A stretch of DNA of 59,836 bases from Mesorhizobium sp. J18 (GTDB lineage Bacteria; Pseudomonadota; Alphaproteobacteria; Rhizobiales; Rhizobiaceae): the NCBI RefSeq assembly GCF_007829525.1, contig NZ_VLJP01000013.1, forward strand, positions 13,936 through 73,771. The letters run 5' to 3'. The notes beneath the pieces were generated by a model that was given only the letters and a program-made list of their open reading frames with translations, was not told the origin of the DNA and did not search any database. Each line of letters opens with the position of its first letter. Position 1 is the first letter of the stretch. Positions 36,353 to 44,320 of this stretch are shown piece by piece. The translations under genes were made by a program, and so were the position numbers.

Positions 36353-37726
36353 CTAGTAAGCGTATTCCAAGAAAACCGGCTCGATCGAGCCGCCCCAGCG
36401 GGTATGGTACGCGTTGAGCATTTCCTCGGCACTCGTGGTGCCGCGCGCGACCGCCTCGTCGAGCGGGCTCAGAAAACCGGTTTCGTCGAACCCTTCCGAA
36501 TTCTTGCGGGCGCGGTTCTTCAGGCCCATGCGCGCAATGGCCAGCACCTCGCGAGCAGTGTCTCGCAGCGGGTGGCCCCGGAACTCCGCCGCCAATGCCT
36601 GGCTCGGCACCGCATCGCGCAACCCCCGAACTTCTTCAAAGGCCCAGTCGCGGGTCAGATTCTCTGCCGCATCGAGCGCAGCATCGTCATAGAGCAGGCC
36701 GACCCAGAAAGCGGGCAAGGCGCAGATGCGCCGCCACGGCCCGCCATCCGCTCCGCGCATTTCGAGGAACCGCTTCAGCCGCACATCGGGAAAGAGCGTG
36801 GAAAGGTGATTGGCCCAGTCGCCCATGGTCGGCAGGCCGTCCGGCACGGAATTGCGCAGGGCACCGTCCATGAACTGGCGGAAGGTGACATGCGTCACGT
36901 CATAATAGCGGCCGTCGCGGATCAGGAAATACATGGGCACGTCGAGCGCCCATTCCACGTAGTCGGCAAAACCGTAATCAGGGGAGAAGGCAAAGGGCAG
37001 AAGGCCGGCGCGCTGATTGTCGGTATCGCGCCAGATGTCGCCGCGCCAGGACTGCAGGCCGTTCGGCCGGCTTTCGGTGAAGGGCGAGTTGGCGAACAGC
37101 GCAGTGGCCAGCGATTGCAGCTTCAGGGAAACCTGCATCTTGCGGCGCATGTCGGTTTCCGAGGAGAAGTCGAGGTTCACCTGGATCGTGCAAGTGCGAT
37201 ACATCATGTCGAGGCCCTGCTTGCCAACCTTCGGCATGTAAGCGGTCATGATGTCGTAACGCGATTTCGGCATGCGCGGCGTTTCAGCGAGCGTCCATTT
37301 TGGGCTGCCGCCGAGGCCAAGGAAACGAATCCCGAGCGGCTCGGCGATCTCCCGCAACTGCGCCAGATGTGCGTTGCCCTCCCGGCAGGTCTGGTGGATG
37401 GTTTCCAGCGGCGCGCCTGAAAGCTCGAACTGACCGCCCGGCTCCAGAGAGATAGCGCCGCAGCCGGTTGGCTCGACAAGACCGATAATATGCCCGGCAT
37501 CCTCGATCGGGTCCCAGCCGAGAATGCGCTGCATGCCCTCCAGAAGCGCCCGGATGCCACGATCGCCGCCATAGGGCACGGGCCGGTGACCATCAACATA
37601 GAAGGGAAACTTCTCGTGCTCGGTGCCGATGCGCCATTGCTCTTTCGGCTTGCAGCCCTGGGCTATGTAGGCGACCAGCTCGTCAATCGATTCGATAGGC
37701 CGGATGTCGGTGGTGTCGCGAGCCAT
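36353..37726 (-). CDS. gshA: Glutamate-cysteine ligase, plant/alphaproteobacterial type
   Basis: First step of glutathione synthesis. The 457-residue enzyme is of the GCS2-like class shared by plants and alphaproteobacteria rather than the E. coli type: EQWRIGTEHEKFPF near residue 29, EPTGCGAISLEPGGQFELSG near 82 with the conserved substrate-binding pattern, MYRTCTIQVNLDF near 175 and a C-terminal HTRWGGSIEPVFLEYAY. The start at 37726 is preceded by GGAAGGA. It lies downstream of rsmE on the same strand with about 155 bp between. Confidence 0.96.
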   Translation of the reverse strand: MARDTTDIRPIESIDELVAYIAQGCKPKEQWRIGTEHEKFPFYVDGHRPVPYGGDRGIRALLEGMQRILGWDPIEDAGHIIGLVEPTGCGAISLEPGGQFELSGAPLETIHQTCREGNAHLAQLREIAEPLGIRFLGLGGSPKWTLAETPRMPKSRYDIMTAYMPKVGKQGLDMMYRTCTIQVNLDFSSETDMRRKMQVSLKLQSLATALFANSPFTESRPNGLQSWRGDIWRDTDNQRAGLLPFAFSPDYGFADYVEWALDVPMYFLIRDGRYYDVTHVTFRQFMDGALRNSVPDGLPTMGDWANHLSTLFPDVRLKRFLEMRGADGGPWRRICALPAFWVGLLYDDAALDAAENLTRDWAFEEVRGLRDAVPSQALAAEFRGHPLRDTAREVLAIARMGLKNRARKNSEGFDETGFLSPLDEAVARGTTSAEEMLNAYHTRWGGSIEPVFLEYAY

Positions 37727-37881
37727 CAAAAGTCCTTCCGGCCGTCCGGCCCAATCCATGCATTGCAGACGAAACAGGACAGATATCAGCCCATCCTTCT
37801 CGCCGGTCCGCGACTGATTGGCGAAAAGCTTTCAAGCGATCAAGCGAATTCTGCTTATAACCCGGTCAACTGGCGTTGAAC

Positions 37882-38619
37882 TTAGCACCAGTCACCAATA
37901 CTGGCCTGGATCACGGCGAGCGCTGCAACCGCAGCGGTGTCGGCACGCAGGATGCGAGGGCCCAGCGGTATGGCCGTCACGAAGGGGAGCGCGCGCAACT
38001 GCCGGCGCTCGTCCTCGGAAAAACCGCCTTCAGGTCCGACCAGAAGACCGAGCCTCTTCGATTCGACCGACCGAAGGATTTGCAGCGGGCCGTTCGTTTC
38101 GGCTGCTTCGTCGCAAAAGATAAGCGCGCGGTCCGTGTCCCAATCCGCCAAAAGCCGATCGAGCTTGAGCGGTTCGCGCAATTCGGGAACGGCTAGGATA
38201 CCGCATTGCTCCGCCGCCTCGATCACATTGGCCTCCAGGCGCGACAAGCCGAGCTTCAACACCTGCGTGTGCTGGGTCAAGACAGGCTGAAGCACCCCTG
38301 CCCCCATCTCCACCGCCTTCTGAACCATGTAGTCGAGCCGCCCTTGCTTCAGCGGCGCAAAACAATAGACGAGATCGGGGTGCGGCGACTGCGGCCGGGT
38401 CTGCTCCCTGACAGTGAGAGACACAGACTTCTTTTTCACGGCCGCAATCTCGGCGCGCCATTCGCCGTCGCGGCCATTGAAGACGAGGATTTCCGCGCCA
38501 GTGCCGAGCCGCAGGACATTGGCGAGATAATGCGCCTGCTCCGGCTTCACCTCGAAGGTCGCGGAGGGGGCCAAAGCATCGCCGACGAAAAGCCGCTGCA
38601 TCCTGTAGTTCGCTCGCAT
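37882..38619 (-). CDS. rsmE: 16S rRNA (uracil-1498-N3)-methyltransferase RsmE
   Basis: Methylates U1498 of 16S rRNA. The 245-residue SPOUT-class protein has an N-terminal PUA-like domain ([19 protein letters not shown]) and the knotted methyltransferase domain with [20 protein letters not shown] near 92, [14 protein letters not shown] near 149 and the SAM-binding [15 protein letters not shown] near 198, ending [17 protein letters not shown]. Start 38619 ([12 protein letters not shown]) fits rhizobial homologues; MQRLFV at 38601 is an alternative. Confidence 0.95.
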   Translation of the reverse strand: MRANYRMQRLFVGDALAPSATFEVKPEQAHYLANVLRLGTGAEILVFNGRDGEWRAEIAAVKKKSVSLTVREQTRPQSPHPDLVYCFAPLKQGRLDYMVQKAVEMGAGVLQPVLTQHTQVLKLGLSRLEANVIEAAEQCGILAVPELREPLKLDRLLADWDTDRALIFCDEAAETNGPLQILRSVESKRLGLLVGPEGGFSEDERRQLRALPFVTAIPLGPRILRADTAAVAALAVIQASIGDWC

Positions 38620-38650
38620 CCCTTCGACATGCGGCAGCCGCGCCCAGCGG

Positions 38651-39361
38651 TCAAGCGCGAGGCATGTCCAGGTGCCATTTTGGCCTGTAGCCCTTGGCAA
38701 GAACAGCAACTGTCGCGGGCGGCGTGATCAGCCTCCATTCGCCGTCGACTTCGGAAATGCCAAGCGATTTGCCGTAACCGGCAAAGGACCAGGGTAGCAG
38801 GCGACCGGCGCGGAGGGCAAAGGCATCGCAGCCGGCCGAGACCACGGCGCCGTCGGGCAACGTCTCGACCTCGCGTGGCGCGAGCGGTCTGGCCTTGCCG
38901 CCGGAAGCGAGCCGCTGGGAATGAAGCAGCTCATCCATTTCGCCCGCTTTTGGAGCAGCGACCCGGAAGGCATCGGCGAAGCAGGTCGCAAACTCCCTGG
39001 CCTTCTCGCGCCGGCAGTAGAAGCAGGGGCGATGGCCGGCGGCGAGCGCGGTCACTTCGTCGAGAAAGAAGAGCTCCGTCCAACTTGCCCGGCCGGATGG
39101 CGCGTTTCGGCCCATGACGTCGCGCCGGCGGCCGCGAAACGAGCATTCGCAGATGATCCAGGCCTTGGCGCTCCAGCGCCGTTTCAGCAAGGTTTTGGTA
39201 GCGGGATCGTGGATGATCCCGCGATTCCCCGTGAACATGCCACGACTTTCGACGGCGTGGATTGCACCGAAAGGATCGACCCTGTTCTGCAGCGGTATCG
39301 CCCGGCTCCAGTTTCTTGAAGCACAATCCCGGAAACCGTCCTGGTCTTCGGGATCATGCAT
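38651..39361 (-). CDS. Conserved hypothetical protein with a [10 protein letters not shown] motif
   Basis: About 237 residues if started at 39361. Landmarks: [57 protein letters not shown] followed by [11 protein letters not shown], and a C-terminal domain ending [21 protein letters not shown] recall this as a conserved but uncharacterised family in proteobacteria; the PCxxCRR element after an aspartate-rich helix looks like a metal or DNA contact site. The start is uncertain (39376 and 39436 are also open). It is upstream of rsmE by about 30 bp and may be co-transcribed. Confidence 0.7.
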   Translation of the reverse strand: MHDPEDQDGFRDCASRNWSRAIPLQNRVDPFGAIHAVESRGMFTGNRGIIHDPATKTLLKRRWSAKAWIICECSFRGRRRDVMGRNAPSGRASWTELFFLDEVTALAAGHRPCFYCRREKAREFATCFADAFRVAAPKAGEMDELLHSQRLASGGKARPLAPREVETLPDGAVVSAGCDAFALRAGRLLPWSFAGYGKSLGISEVDGEWRLITPPATVAVLAKGYRPKWHLDMPRA

Positions 39362-39551
39362 AAGAATGCGTTGCATTTTTAACACGCCCGAACTGAATAT
39401 TGTGGAGGGCCTGAGGAGGGACTGGTTTTCGCCCATCGGCGAGCATAGATCAGCGCCGCTTCACGGCAGGGATCGCAATCACGACGCCTCTGCCGGGAAC
39501 CGAATGCTAACTTTCTCCGTTGCATCATCAACAGACGAAACGAACCGCAAG

Positions 39552-39695
39552 ATGAGTCTCATGCGTGCCGCCCTGCTTTCCTTCATGATGCTTTGCGCCC
39601 TCGCCATCAGCGGCGTCGGAATCTACACGGCAGGTGCCGCAGGCGGTTACGGCGCGGTCAACGGCTACGGCGTCGGCAGCCTCGCATCCCGCTAA
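39552..39695 (+). CDS. Possible small Gly/Tyr-rich exported peptide
   Basis: Forty-seven residues: a basic start (MSLMRAALL), one hydrophobic signal-like helix (SFMMLCALAISGVGIY) and a short Gly/Tyr/Asn tail (AAGGYGAVNGYGVGSLASR). A longer frame in phase begins at 39114 but its upstream part is the shadow of the opposite gene. There is no strong ribosome site (ACCGCAAG). Small secreted Gly/Tyr peptides of this type occur in rhizobia, but I cannot assign a family; it may be chance. Confidence 0.35.
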   Translation: MSLMRAALLSFMMLCALAISGVGIYTAGAAGGYGAVNGYGVGSLASR

Positions 39696-39720
39696 TATCT
39701 AGGGTCAGGATCTATTGATC

Positions 39721-40461
39721 CTAGACGGCAGCCTCGAGCAGTTGCTTGTCGTCTCCATCGATGACAAGAGCGGTCAGCCGGTTCGAATACCAGGCGCCGG
39801 TGTCCAGATTCACGCGGTTGGGTCTGATCTCGGCATGAGAGACGGGTGTGTGGCCATGCACAATGACTTTCGGATGGAGCGCAGCATGGTTGTGGAAGCT
39901 CTGCCGAATCCAGATCAGATCATATGGTGACTGCGCCTCCAATGCGACGCCCGGCCTGATGCCGGCGTGGCAGAAGAAGAAGTCCCCGAACTCGGCCGAA
40001 TAAGGCAGCGACCGGAGGAAACCCAGATGCCTGTCCGGCATCGCCTCCAGAAGCGCGGCATGACCCGATAGAAGCGCCCGGCGAGAACCGAAATCAAGTT
40101 TCACGCCATAGGACAGCCCCGTCTCAAAGCCGCCATTGTTCGCGAACAGCCCGTCAGGACTGGGATGGGCAAGAAATTCGAGAAAACCGACATCATGATT
40201 GCCCGCCAATGCGATAACCCGAGGCTCCTTTTCGCAGGTACGCGAAAGGAATTCGAGAACGCCACGCGATTCCGGGCCGCGATCGACATAGTCGCCGACA
40301 TAGATGACGCGCCAATCCAGCGGTCGGTCGGCAATGATCTCCTCCATGATATAACCATGTATGGCGGACAACAGATCGTGCCGGCCGTGGATGTCACCGA
40401 CCGCATAAAGGCGCATGCCTCTCGGCCCGCGTGCATTGAGATAGTGGACGCCCTCGCTCAC
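39721..40461 (-). CDS. PPP-family metallophosphoesterase (serine/threonine phosphatase-like)
   Basis: A 246-residue phosphoesterase with all the metal-binding motifs: GDIHGRHD near residue 22, GDYVDRGPESRG near 56, GNHD near 87, the His in FFCHAGIRPG near 165 and HGHTPVSHAE near 202. It resembles PrpA/PphA-type bacterial protein phosphatases. A GTG start at 40461 overlaps the lutC stop (GTGA), so it is translationally coupled to the lactate operon; an ATG at 40416 (MRLYAVGDIHG) is the alternative. Its place in the lut operon is unusual and unexplained. Confidence 0.9.
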   Translation of the reverse strand: MSEGVHYLNARGPRGMRLYAVGDIHGRHDLLSAIHGYIMEEIIADRPLDWRVIYVGDYVDRGPESRGVLEFLSRTCEKEPRVIALAGNHDVGFLEFLAHPSPDGLFANNGGFETGLSYGVKLDFGSRRALLSGHAALLEAMPDRHLGFLRSLPYSAEFGDFFFCHAGIRPGVALEAQSPYDLIWIRQSFHNHAALHPKVIVHGHTPVSHAEIRPNRVNLDTGAWYSNRLTALVIDGDDKQLLEAAV

Positions 40462-41129
40462 CCCACCACAATCAGATGCAGGGCACGCGGACCATGGGCA
40501 CCGAGCAGCAATTTCTGCTCGATATCGCCGGAGCGAGAGGGACCTGTAATGAAATTGAGCGTGCGCGGCATCTGTCCCTTGCCGAATTTCTCGCGGACTC
40601 GTGACATGACGGATTCAAGGTCGCCCTCGATGTCTTTCGCATCCACGACGACGATGTGATGCTCGGGAAGAAAGTTCACCGTGGTCGGATTACCGGGGCC
40701 GGAGAACATGGCGATGGTACCCGTCTCCGCGACACCGACGGAGGCATGGCTTACGCCGACCTCATCCTCGTAACCTGCCTTGCCGTTCTTGATCTCAAGC
40801 GATTTTAGCCGGGCCCAGGGCATGGCCTCAAGGCGTGGATCGCCCCCCATGCGAACCGAGGCCGGCAGGTTTCTGGCGCGCAGGTAGTCAGCAACGGCCG
40901 CCGGCACGTCTTCCGCTCTTTCCACCCGCTGCACGGATGCCGAGACCTTCTCGGCCATTTTGCAAAAGAGCACGACGCGCTCCTCGTCGCCGAGCTGGCC
41001 ACGAGCAGGAATGATGCCCCGCGGCGGCGAGGCCAGTCGGTGCTCCGCCGCCTCCCTCCGAGCGCCGTCCTCAGGCGATGCGCCGAGCGAAGCGCGGACT
41101 TTTTTCAGGATTGCTTCGCGCGCGCTCAT
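40458..41129 (-). CDS. lutC: L-lactate utilisation protein LutC (LUD domain)
   Basis: Subunit of the LutABC L-lactate oxidation system. The 223-residue product is a LUD-domain protein: EVGVSHASVGVAETGTIAMF near residues 127-146, NFLPEHHIVVVDAKDI near 155 and a C-terminal NFITGPSRSGDIEQKLLLGA with the GPSRSxDIE motif typical of the family. Its start overlaps the lutB stop by 4 bp (ATGA). Confidence 0.94.
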   Translation of the reverse strand: MSAREAILKKVRASLGASPEDGARREAAEHRLASPPRGIIPARGQLGDEERVVLFCKMAEKVSASVQRVERAEDVPAAVADYLRARNLPASVRMGGDPRLEAMPWARLKSLEIKNGKAGYEDEVGVSHASVGVAETGTIAMFSGPGNPTTVNFLPEHHIVVVDAKDIEGDLESVMSRVREKFGKGQMPRTLNFITGPSRSGDIEQKLLLGAHGPRALHLIVVG

Positions 41130-42562
41130 GCCACCCTCGCCCGGACGGATGCGCCGCCGTCCCGCCATTGCTGCATGAAAGTCCGGCCTTCAGGCGCGGG
41201 CAGGTCGCGATACTTCGTCCAGCCTCCGGCGAGAGGCAGGTAGCGGAAACGTCTCTTGCCGCCTCCAAGCAGCGAAAGCACCGGAATGCCGAGAGACGAG
41301 GCGAGACGGTAAAGCCTCGGGCGCTTGGCAAAGAAAGCCCACAGACCGAGCCCGTAGCGCTGGGTGGCGGGGTTGAGCCCGCGCTCGAATTCGCGCTCAC
41401 GCCAATGTCGCATCATCTTCGGCAGCGGAATGCGCATCGGACACACTTCCTCGCAGCGCCCGCAGAAGGTAGAGGCATTGGGCAGATGTCCTGCCTTGTC
41501 GACACCGATCAGGGAAGGTGTGAGCACCGCGCCCATGGGTCCGGGATAGACCCAGCCGTAGGCATGGCCGCCGACGGCATGATAGACCGGGCAATGGTTC
41601 ATGCAGGCGCCGCAGCGGATGCAGCGCAGCATCTCCTGGAACTCGGTGCCGAGCATTGACGATCGGCCGTTATCGAGGAGCACCACATGATATTCCTCGG
41701 GGCCATCTGGATCGCCAGGCCGGCGCGGCCCAGTCGACAGCGTCGTATAGACGCTCATGTCCTGCCCCGTTGCAGAACGCGCCAGCACGCGCAGGATCTG
41801 ACTGGCATCGTCCAGCGTCGGTACGATCTTCTCCAGCGAAGCCATAACGATATGCACGCGTGGCAGGATCTGCGTCAGGTCGCCATTGCCCTCGTTGGTG
41901 ACGATGATCGAAGTGCCAGTTTCGGCGACCAGGAAGTTCGCGCCAGTGATGCCGACATCGGCGGCGAAATATTCCGAGCGCAACACGCTGCGCGCCTCGC
42001 CCAACAAGGATTCCGGCTCTGAAAGGTCCCGCCCCTCGGCGAGATGCTTGTGGACGCGGCGGAAATCGGCCTCCACCTGCTCCTTGTTCAGGTGCACAGC
42101 GGGCGCGATGATGTGGCTAGGATGTTCGCCGCGAAGCTGGATGATGTATTCGCCAAGATCGGTCTCGACCGGGCGGATGCCCTCCGCTTCCAGGAAATCG
42201 TTGAGCCCGATCTCCTCGGTTATCATCGACTTGCCCTTGGTCACGGTGCGGGCATTCGCCTTTCTGCAGATGTCGAGCACAATACGGCGCGCGTCCTCGG
42301 CGGTTTCGGCCCAATGAACATGGCCGCCGGATTCGGTCACCTTCTTCTCATAGGCTTCCAGATATAGGTCGAGATGGGCGAGCACATGGTCCTTGATGGC
42401 GCGGGCATTGTCGCGCAGGAGGTCGAATTCCGGCAGGGCCTCGACCGCCTTCAGACGCTTGTCGATGAAGCCGGCGCGCACATTGCCGAGAGCCTTCTGC
42501 AATTGCGCATCGGCCAGCGCGCCGCGGGAATTTTCCTTGAAGGAGGGCGATGTTATCTGCAT
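41126..42562 (-). CDS. lutB: L-lactate utilisation iron-sulfur protein LutB
   Basis: A 478-residue protein joining a LUD domain (NARTVTKGKSMITEEIGLND, GITGANFLVAETGTSIIVTN near 215) to a ferredoxin-like module with two 4Fe-4S motifs, CIRCGACMNHCPVYH near 308 and CGRCEEVCP near 362. It carries electrons in lactate oxidation together with LutA and LutC. The start at 42562 follows GGGAGGAACTG and shares one base with the lutA stop (TGATG), so the genes are translationally coupled. Confidence 0.96.
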   Translation of the reverse strand: MQITSPSFKENSRGALADAQLQKALGNVRAGFIDKRLKAVEALPEFDLLRDNARAIKDHVLAHLDLYLEAYEKKVTESGGHVHWAETAEDARRIVLDICRKANARTVTKGKSMITEEIGLNDFLEAEGIRPVETDLGEYIIQLRGEHPSHIIAPAVHLNKEQVEADFRRVHKHLAEGRDLSEPESLLGEARSVLRSEYFAADVGITGANFLVAETGTSIIVTNEGNGDLTQILPRVHIVMASLEKIVPTLDDASQILRVLARSATGQDMSVYTTLSTGPRRPGDPDGPEEYHVVLLDNGRSSMLGTEFQEMLRCIRCGACMNHCPVYHAVGGHAYGWVYPGPMGAVLTPSLIGVDKAGHLPNASTFCGRCEEVCPMRIPLPKMMRHWREREFERGLNPATQRYGLGLWAFFAKRPRLYRLASSLGIPVLSLLGGGKRRFRYLPLAGGWTKYRDLPAPEGRTFMQQWRDGGASVRARVA

Positions 42563-43338
42563 CAGTTCCTCCCCCCGCCGATCGGCGGCGTATCGTCCAT
42601 GCCGGCGAGCACTTCGGCGACGTGTCGCACCTTCATGCCGGAGCCTTCGCGCTGCAATTTGCCGGCCATGTTCATCAGACAGCCGAGATCGCCGGCAAGC
42701 AGGGTGTCGGCGCCGCTCTCGCGGATATTTTGCGTCTTCTTGCCGACGATCGCATTCGAGATGTCGGGATATTTCACACAGAAGGTGCCACCAAATCCGC
42801 AGCAGACATCGGCCTCCTTCATCTCCCGGATCTCGAGCCCCTCGACGGAAGAAAGAAGCGCACGCGGCTGGCTGCGGATGCGCAATTCGCGCAGGCCGGA
42901 GCACGAGTCGTGATAGGTGACGGAGCCCTCATGCCGGGCGGAAACGCTTTTGACCCCGATCACGTCGACAAGGAAGCTGACAAGCTCATGCACCTTGTTC
43001 GAGAACTCGACCGCTTGCTGCTCTATCGCCTCGCCCTTGAACAGCAATGGATAGTGCTTCTTCAGCATGCCGGCGCAGGAACCGGACGGGGCAACGATAT
43101 AGTCATAGCCCTCAAAAGCCTCGATCGTGTTCCTCGCGATCGCCCGCGTGTCCTCCCGGTCGCCGGAATTATAGGCCGGCTGGCCGCAGCAGGTCTGGGC
43201 TGGCGGAACCTCGACCACGCAGCCGGCATCCTCCAGAAGCTTGACGGCGGCAAAACCGACACTCGGACGGAAGAGATCGACCAGGCAGGTGACGAAGAGG
43301 CCCACTTTCGGCGCGGAATTTGTCTTGGTATCCAACAT
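42562..43338 (-). CDS. lutA: L-lactate utilisation protein LutA (CCG domain)
   Basis: A 258-residue protein of the CCG/heterodisulfide-reductase-subunit-B-like family. The two cysteine-rich motifs are QTCCGQPAYNSG near residues 48-59 and ADVCCGFGGTFCVKYPD near 173-190, with a further Cys in YHDSCSGLREL near 141. With LutB and LutC it oxidises L-lactate to pyruvate in the cytosol. It begins 9 bp after the FadR-type regulator gene, so regulator and enzymes share a transcript. Confidence 0.95.
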   Translation of the reverse strand: MLDTKTNSAPKVGLFVTCLVDLFRPSVGFAAVKLLEDAGCVVEVPPAQTCCGQPAYNSGDREDTRAIARNTIEAFEGYDYIVAPSGSCAGMLKKHYPLLFKGEAIEQQAVEFSNKVHELVSFLVDVIGVKSVSARHEGSVTYHDSCSGLRELRIRSQPRALLSSVEGLEIREMKEADVCCGFGGTFCVKYPDISNAIVGKKTQNIRESGADTLLAGDLGCLMNMAGKLQREGSGMKVRHVAEVLAGMDDTPPIGGGRN

Positions 43339-43347
43339 ATCTGCTTT

Positions 43348-44145
43348 CTAGGAATTGCCCAGCCTCACCGGCCGGGATTGCGTCCGCTGGCGAAGTCTGA
43401 GCCGTGAAACGCGCTGCCAGTCGTCGGTGCGCTCCGCTTCTGCCGTCGCCCTGCCGACGAACTCCATATGGGCCCGTGCCGCGAGCTTTGCGCCTTCCGG
43501 GTCGTTTCTCATCACCGCTTCATAGATCGCCTTGTGCTGCTCCAAAAGAGCCGCGCGCGCACCGGAAAGCCGATAAATCATCGTGCGGTTATAGAATACG
43601 CCTTCGGCAAGAAGCCGGTAGCAGGAACGCAGCGTATGAAGAAGGATGATGTTGTGGGCGCATTCGCCGACGGCATTGTGGAACTCCACATCGAGCGCGG
43701 CTTCCTCCTCGAAATCATCCCTTTCATAGGCCTGCTCCATGCGCTTCACAATGCCCGCAAGCAAGGCGCGGTCGTCGGCGGTTACCCGCCTGGCCGCATA
43801 TTCGGCGGCGATGGCCTCGACCTCGCGGCGATATTCCAGATAATCCGCCGTCGCCTTGCGATGAGTGGCGATAAGTTCGGCGACCGGCTTGGTGAAAACC
43901 TGACCGATCACGTCCGCGACCTGAGTGCCGCCGCCATGACGGGTAACAAGAAGCCCCCTTGTCTCCAGCGATTTGAGAGCCTCGCGCAGGACAGGCCGGG
44001 AAACCTCGAACTGGCTTGCCAGATCGCGCTCGGCGGGCAGCCGGTCTCCGACACGCAGCACACCTTCCAGAATCAGGCCCTCGATCTGCTGAACGATCTC
44101 ATCGGCAGTTTTCGAATGCTCGATCCTGGAATAGATTTCGTTCAC
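43348..44145 (-). CDS. FadR-subfamily GntR regulator of lactate/glycolate use (LldR/LutR-like)
   Basis: A 265-residue regulator. The N-terminal winged helix-turn-helix has LPAERDLASQFEVSRPVLRE near residues 36-55; the C-terminal FCD ligand domain spans about 95-235 with metal-site residues (EFHNAVGECAHN near 155, EQHKAIYEAV near 203). FadR-type LldR, LutR and GlcC proteins respond to lactate or glycolate, matching the genes on both sides. A GTG start at 44145. It heads the lut operon and is divergent from glcD; two matching dyads in the intergenic region are probable operators. Confidence 0.92.
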   Translation of the reverse strand: MNEIYSRIEHSKTADEIVQQIEGLILEGVLRVGDRLPAERDLASQFEVSRPVLREALKSLETRGLLVTRHGGGTQVADVIGQVFTKPVAELIATHRKATADYLEYRREVEAIAAEYAARRVTADDRALLAGIVKRMEQAYERDDFEEEAALDVEFHNAVGECAHNIILLHTLRSCYRLLAEGVFYNRTMIYRLSGARAALLEQHKAIYEAVMRNDPEGAKLAARAHMEFVGRATAEAERTDDWQRVSRLRLRQRTQSRPVRLGNS

Positions 44146-44207
44146 TGCGGATGCCGTCTTTCGAACCGGAGCCGGATTGCCATAATTCTAGTGAGAACGA
44201 GCGCAAA

Positions 44208-44226
44208 TGGTCAATCTTTTTGTCCA
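44208..44226. promoter_or_regulatory. Candidate FadR-type operator, regulator-proximal
   Basis: TGGTCAATCTTTTTGTCCA: 7-bp arms TGGTCAA and TTGTCCA (one mismatch in the dyad) with a 5-base spacer. It lies 63 bp upstream of the regulator start and has the same 7-5-7 layout as the site at 44282. Binding by the adjacent GntR protein is inferred. Confidence 0.55.
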
Positions 44227-44281
44227 CTTCTACGAGACGCGGCGAGACTCTCGGTCACAGTTTGCGCTCTCTGGCAGTAAC

Positions 44282-44300
44282 TGGTAAAGCATTTTTACCA
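44282..44300. promoter_or_regulatory. Candidate FadR-type operator, glcD-proximal
   Basis: TGGTAAAGCATTTTTACCA: perfect 7-bp arms TGGTAAA and TTTACCA with a 5-base spacer, ending 20 bp before the glcD start. TGGT/ACCA ends are characteristic of FadR-subfamily operators, though the arms are spaced more widely than in the classic TGGTnnnACCA form. Confidence 0.6.
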
Positions 44301-44320
44301 ATTTCTGGAAGAGGTACACC

